The position numbers were made by a program, and so were the translations under genes. A stretch of DNA of 64,000 nucleotides, from positions 37,900 through 101,899 of the forward strand of contig JABCYQ010000009.1 of NCBI GenBank assembly GCA_013290125.1. The letters are read 5' to 3'. Positions within the stretch are counted from its first letter, which is position 1. The number at the start of each line of letters is the position of its first letter. Below, in pieces: positions 60,417 to 64,000 of this stretch. This DNA comes from Vulcanimicrobiota bacterium. GTDB taxonomy: Bacteria > Vulcanimicrobiota > Vulcanimicrobiia > Eremiobacterales > Eremiobacteraceae. Under the pieces are notes generated by a model. It did no database searches and was not told the origin of the DNA. It saw only the letters and a program-made list of their open reading frames with translations.

Positions 60417-60453
60417 GCATGCTTACTGCAAGCATTTCCTGCAAGCAGTATGC
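60417..60453. promoter_or_regulatory. Operator-like repeats upstream of the RHH/HTH gene
   Basis: Direct repeats CTGCAAGCA at 60426-60434 and 60439-60447 (13-bp spacing), and an inverted repeat ATGCTT / AAGCAT (60419-60424 with 60430-60435). They lie 13-49 bases before the start codon at 60404, where a repressor would act. Confidence 0.6.
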
Positions 60454-60637
60454 CCCTCTTGTCCCGAAAATGAACTCACTGCCGCGCCGGGATTCCAATA
60501 TCAAGCGCTGGATAAAGCGATTATCCCGTGCACGCGCGTGAAAGCGTCACTTCCGCTCCACCAACGTCGACTGGCGATCATCGTGGTCCATCGAAGCCTG
60601 ATGTCATCGGCGGAACTCGGTATCGCGTGGCAACCCG

Positions 60638-61630
60638 TCACGCGATCGGCGCTCTGCTCACGAGCACGGGGATCACGACGGGGGCCTCGCCGTGCCGCAA
60701 TGTCATCTGGAATACACGGATGCGAGGGTTATCGGCGATGACCCCCAGCATTTGCTGGTGCTTGCGCGCCGCGGGAGCAAATTTTCCAACTCGGTCGACG
60801 TATGCGCAACTGGCAAGAGAGCCCGCCACGCAGTCGGGGATCCGGTTGAAACCGTCGTAGAAGTCTTCGCGGTGAGAGGTGTCAGCCCGAACGTATCCCG
60901 CAGTCGGCGCACGGACGGCCGCCGGCTTCGTCCAAACCCAGAGCAACCTCGCGTACACATCGAATGCGGCGCCACCGAAGGCGGTCGTCATGTCGTCACG
61001 ATCGGGGATCCAGCGAATGGCCGCCGGTTCAACATTCTGCGCAATTAGCAGACCTATCAGCGCGGCGATCGTCGCGACCAACAACGCATCGTTGAAAAGG
61101 GCCTCGTTGAAGTTCTTGGCCTTTGCCTTCTGCTCCAACGCCTTCCAGCGACTTATCACAGCGTCGAGCGTCGCATCTCCAGGTCCGTGCCGAAAATCTT
61201 CGAACGCTTTGCGCGCGCTCGCGATGACGAGCCCCGCCGACACGTCTCCGCCGAAAATCCGCCTGCTGCGTCGGTTGACGATGAACGCAAACGTGAAGCG
61301 ATGATCCTCCGCGAGCCATTTTATCATCGATTCGGGAACGCGCCTCACCCGCTTAATGTCGCGCGTCTTGACGGCCGATATCTCCTTGAAGAGCGCGGCG
61401 AGCGGCGCGTCTTCCGGTATTACCGTGAACGCTATGACGTCGTTCGGCTTCAACGTGTCGCCGAGGCAGAAGTCGGCGGCGATGTACCAGCGCTTGACGC
61501 TACGGCGCTCCGCCACGTACTTGGCGAACTCCGACATGCAGCCGCACGAAGATATTGCCTCCGTGAGAGAGGCGGCAAGCGGGTCGGCAACGATGGTCTG
61601 ATGGATATCGTTCACGTCCGAAGCTCTCAA
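60638..61630 (-). CDS. Protein of unknown function beside the putative nuclease gene
   Basis: 330 aa, TTG start at 61630. Readable parts include RWYIAADFCLGDTLKPNDVIAF, then FTVIPEDAPLAALFKEISAV, MIKWLAEDHRFTFAFIVNRR and GDATLDAVISRWKALEQKA. A hydrophobic segment (ALLVATIAALIGLLIAQ) precedes a C-terminal domain with FDVYARLLWVW and VFQMTLRHGEAPVVIPVLV. The N-terminal DFCLGDxLKPNDV is distinctive but I do not recognise the family. It lies 93 bp downstream of the nuclease-like gene on the same strand. Confidence 0.55.
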   Translation of the reverse strand: MRASDVNDIHQTIVADPLAASLTEAISSCGCMSEFAKYVAERRSVKRWYIAADFCLGDTLKPNDVIAFTVIPEDAPLAALFKEISAVKTRDIKRVRRVPESMIKWLAEDHRFTFAFIVNRRSRRIFGGDVSAGLVIASARKAFEDFRHGPGDATLDAVISRWKALEQKAKAKNFNEALFNDALLVATIAALIGLLIAQNVEPAAIRWIPDRDDMTTAFGGAAFDVYARLLWVWTKPAAVRAPTAGYVRADTSHREDFYDGFNRIPDCVAGSLASCAYVDRVGKFAPAARKHQQMLGVIADNPRIRVFQMTLRHGEAPVVIPVLVSRAPIA

Positions 61631-61723
61631 ATTGAGAGGCTAGAACTTCTCCGCCATTGGGAGCACTCACTTTAACCTCTCCGACGCGACTGTGCCCCGA
61701 AAAATCACACATCGATAACTGAC

Positions 61724-63781
61724 CTATGAAGTTGCTCCAACGATCGCCGGGGTCCACGTAAGTGACGGAGCTGCTCGGAAGTGTCTGCTGTCCACCCGCT
61801 CGTAATAATCAGCGGTCGCGACCCGGTTCGCCGGATCGTAACCAATTATTAGTCGCTTGCCAGACACTCGCATAGGTGACGAGGCTATCGCCGCGACAAA
61901 CTGCTCGCGGAGCCGAACTGGTTCGCAATCGTTCCTCAGCACGACGGTAAGATAGCCACTACTTCCCAGTCCGAACGTGACGTCTGTTAAGCGCGTGGAC
62001 GCATCCACTTTCCTCGACCTTAATTCATCGGCCAGGTATCCGCGGGTCGTCGAGCCGAGCTCAAGAATGTCGCACGCTGCCTGGCTCCAAAGTGGGGCGT
62101 TAAGATGCGCGAGAGCATAAATCAGTTCGGCTACTTCTTCAGGAATGGGCTGACGCGGCGGATTCTTCACCTTGCGGCTCACGTAGTAGTTGTCAAACTG
62201 TTCAATATGACCCGTAAGCAAGACGGTGTCGGACATTTCCTCCATGATCGTAGTTTGGTTCCAGAGCAGATACATCCCCAGATAGTCCGTCTCGTCGACC
62301 GTGAGCACGTGATCGAGCATCATGGTCGCATTGCGCGACCGTGCATAATGTCGTAGTTCCCCGGGCAGCGAAAGCACATCGGCGACGATCATCATGTCGG
62401 TCATGGACAGTGTCCATGTAGGATATTCTCGAAGATGCCCTGCACGTTGCAGCGCGGCCGACGCCGTCGACAGAGCGCCCACATTGTCGAGCGTGATGAC
62501 GATTCGAAGAAACTCCCGAACGTCGCCCGTCAGGGTCAAGGCGACGGAACCGTCCGCGTTCTCGAAGGCATTATTGCCGGCTCGAATATACGCTTCGGTT
62601 CGCGCGCACTGTTCGTGGCCTTTCGATATGATCTCCGTTACATCGTCCGAGAGGCTACCGGGTGCTCCACGAAGTGTTGCCGGAGAGAACGCTCCGGCCT
62701 TGCCCTCCAACAGGAACACTACATCGTCGACCTGATAGACCACGTCACCCTCGACGCGCTCCCCCGTCGGGATAGAATAATACGCGCCTACCGTCCCCTT
62801 TCCGCCCGGCATCATTGCCTGAAGCAAACGGTAGGATTCCTCCTCCACCCACTTGCCTCGGAGCTTTTCGTAACGCGTCCAAAGGCCGTCTGCGGCGTCG
62901 GCTGTTCTAGCCGGGTTAAGGGCTTGTTCCAAACGGGATTGCACGGCTGGCATCAGTAGTGCGTGGCTCGGAACGAGGTATCGGCCGGCACCGATCGCCA
63001 GGATCGGTCGCTGCCGGAGCATGCTGTACGGCGAAGGTAGGAGCGTATTCTCGTCAGGCGCGCCGCGCTCCAGCGAGAGAAAATCCATCACGGACGATAC
63101 GGTCGCCGCCGGAAGCCGAGCGAGCGCCGCGATCTGTCCGGGCTCAAAGGTCAAGAAGACTCCAGCTTTCGCGAAGTGCTCGTCGTAGGCTTCCTGCGAG
63201 TCCAGACTCTTCGCCGCGGTGTGAAACGACGCAACTGCGCGCGAGGAATGTTCGTTGACAGCATCAACGCAAGCGACGACGTCCTCCGTGTCGAAGCCGA
63301 GCTGCGTTCGGATACCCGGCGCGTGCGGACCGAATATCCCGCGCAGGACGCGCAGCTGATGCACTTCATAAGCGGGAACCCTTATTCCGAGGCCAGCTGA
63401 ACGCAGCCGATATTCGAGCTCTGCCGGAACGCCGTTGGTACGCGCGCGATCAGCCTCGCTTCGATAATAGCCCTGCACCGCGGCGAAGAGGGCGTTCAAC
63501 GATTGCGAGATCTCTTCGACCGCGGCTCCGTCCGCCACCGCGCAATCCCCCCTGTCGCTTAGCTCGTGCCAATAGATCAAAGCTGCATATTCGACTTGAG
63601 GAAATTCATACGCGCCGGTCTGGAGCGCGGCCGCGGCCGCGTGGAGCATGAGATTCCCAAGCATGCTGACGGCCGAGTATTCCAAGAGCCTCAGTCGCAG
63701 ACGCTCGGCCTCCGCAACGACGACATTTCGGTCGACCGCTGCCCGTGGCACAGGCCGACTTCCTTGTTGAGACGTGCTCAT
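61724..63781 (-). CDS. Large protein with PD-(D/E)xK nuclease-like motif
   Basis: 685 aa from ATG 63781 (a 10-residue longer start exists). An N-terminal helical region of about 300 residues precedes a stretch that fits a PD-(D/E)xK core: Glu near 313 (KWVEEESYRLL), Asp346 in RVEGDVVYQ, then Glu359-x-Lys361 in FLLEGKAGAF. The acidic residue, hydrophobic strand and E-x-K are in the right order, as in NERD and RecB-like nucleases. About 300 further residues have no recognised domain. With the 330-aa gene and the regulator it may form a defence or DNA-processing locus. Confidence 0.58.
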   Translation of the reverse strand: MSTSQQGSRPVPRAAVDRNVVVAEAERLRLRLLEYSAVSMLGNLMLHAAAAALQTGAYEFPQVEYAALIYWHELSDRGDCAVADGAAVEEISQSLNALFAAVQGYYRSEADRARTNGVPAELEYRLRSAGLGIRVPAYEVHQLRVLRGIFGPHAPGIRTQLGFDTEDVVACVDAVNEHSSRAVASFHTAAKSLDSQEAYDEHFAKAGVFLTFEPGQIAALARLPAATVSSVMDFLSLERGAPDENTLLPSPYSMLRQRPILAIGAGRYLVPSHALLMPAVQSRLEQALNPARTADAADGLWTRYEKLRGKWVEEESYRLLQAMMPGGKGTVGAYYSIPTGERVEGDVVYQVDDVVFLLEGKAGAFSPATLRGAPGSLSDDVTEIISKGHEQCARTEAYIRAGNNAFENADGSVALTLTGDVREFLRIVITLDNVGALSTASAALQRAGHLREYPTWTLSMTDMMIVADVLSLPGELRHYARSRNATMMLDHVLTVDETDYLGMYLLWNQTTIMEEMSDTVLLTGHIEQFDNYYVSRKVKNPPRQPIPEEVAELIYALAHLNAPLWSQAACDILELGSTTRGYLADELRSRKVDASTRLTDVTFGLGSSGYLTVVLRNDCEPVRLREQFVAAIASSPMRVSGKRLIIGYDPANRVATADYYERVDSRHFRAAPSLTWTPAIVGATS

Positions 63782-64000
63782 CGACCGTGCAACATACGAG
63801 CCGCTGTGCATTTTCTCTTGCTGCCGGTATTCAACGACGAACGGGACCTCTCGCCCGAAGAAATGAACCTCTTCTCTCGACCGCGTTCCGGGCGTCGCTC
63901 GCCGGCGCGAAAATAGAATTCTTCTTACTACAGAGTGGCCGAAGATTGCCTAACAACCTATCGTTTCGAGTCGACTTTCGCTTCGTCAACATATCCGGCG
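63782..64000. other. End of window, no gene seen
   Basis: 219 bases upstream of the nuclease-like gene. No coding frame with a credible start, no tRNA sequence and no repeat matching the attachment site is visible here. Confidence 0.4.

Larger units (their letters stand above)
47420..64000. mobile_element. Integrated element 2 (conjugative-type), right end not in window
   Basis: Starts with an integrase and an excisionase-like gene next to the tRNA, then a trb-type mating-pair operon and accessory genes. I see no second right-hand tRNA-Asn sequence before the window ends, so the extent is a minimum and the boundary with chromosome is unknown. Relaxase, oriT and coupling protein are not recognised. 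Confidence 0.65.

Noticed and set aside
60692..61304. Plus-strand frames opposite the 330-aa gene
   Set aside because: Overlapping antisense frames of low-complexity composition; the minus-strand frame has protein-like alternation.
1..64000. CRISPR array, rRNA genes, insertion sequence transposases
   Set aside because: I looked for regularly spaced repeats, conserved rRNA segments and DDE or HUH transposase motifs and found none.

Overview
The window is a high-GC bacterial chromosome segment from a diderm. It encodes an S-layer-homology (SLH) outer-membrane porin, a peptidoglycan-recycling set, and many signal-peptide and lipoprotein genes. No rRNA or other phylogenetic marker is present. 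The mix resembles Eremiobacterota/Vulcanimicrobiota (WPS-2)-type genomes, but that placement is an inference.

Bases 1-28,700 are ordinary chromosome. In order they hold: the end of an EAL c-di-GMP phosphodiesterase; a three-gene adaptor/ATPase/permease exporter; murQ; a two-domain copper protein resembling NirK; an SLH porin; a tightly coupled nagZ / serine hydrolase / anmK operon; two tandem M16 metallopeptidases; an MqnD-like protein; a SufT/PaaD-like protein coupled to an ABC-2 exporter; a thioesterase; and a run of small secreted proteins that includes a cupredoxin.

Bases 28,792-47,389 are an integrated element of about 18.6 kb in a tRNA-Asn(GTT) gene. A perfect 49-bp copy of the 3' part of the tRNA lies at the left end, and the complete tRNA lies at the right end. 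The element has a tyrosine integrase and an excisionase-like gene coupled to a sigma-70-like gene whose region 4 appears to be replaced by another helix-turn-helix. It also has a phage tape-measure protein, a DUF1376 protein, several small phage-like genes, and cargo: a trypsin-like protease, a three-gene TIGR04255 module and secreted proteins. No terminase large subunit, portal or capsid gene is recognisable, so it looks like a phage satellite or a reduced prophage.

From 47,420 rightward a second element begins, with its own integrase 6 bp from the 5' end of the tRNA. It carries an excisionase-like gene, a conjugation operon in the canonical order trbC-D-E-J-L-F-G-I (transcribed leftward) and accessory genes. 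These are a possible HEPN-type protein, a ribbon-helix-helix/HTH regulator with an operator-like repeat, an unknown 330-aa protein, and a 685-aa protein with a PD-(D/E)xK-like nuclease motif. No relaxase, coupling protein or TrbB ATPase is in the window. The right end of this element was not seen.

The accessory parts (28.8-64 kb) hold the least-explained biology: the chimeric sigma-like factor, the TIGR04255 trio, and the putative nuclease locus at 59.4-63.8 kb.
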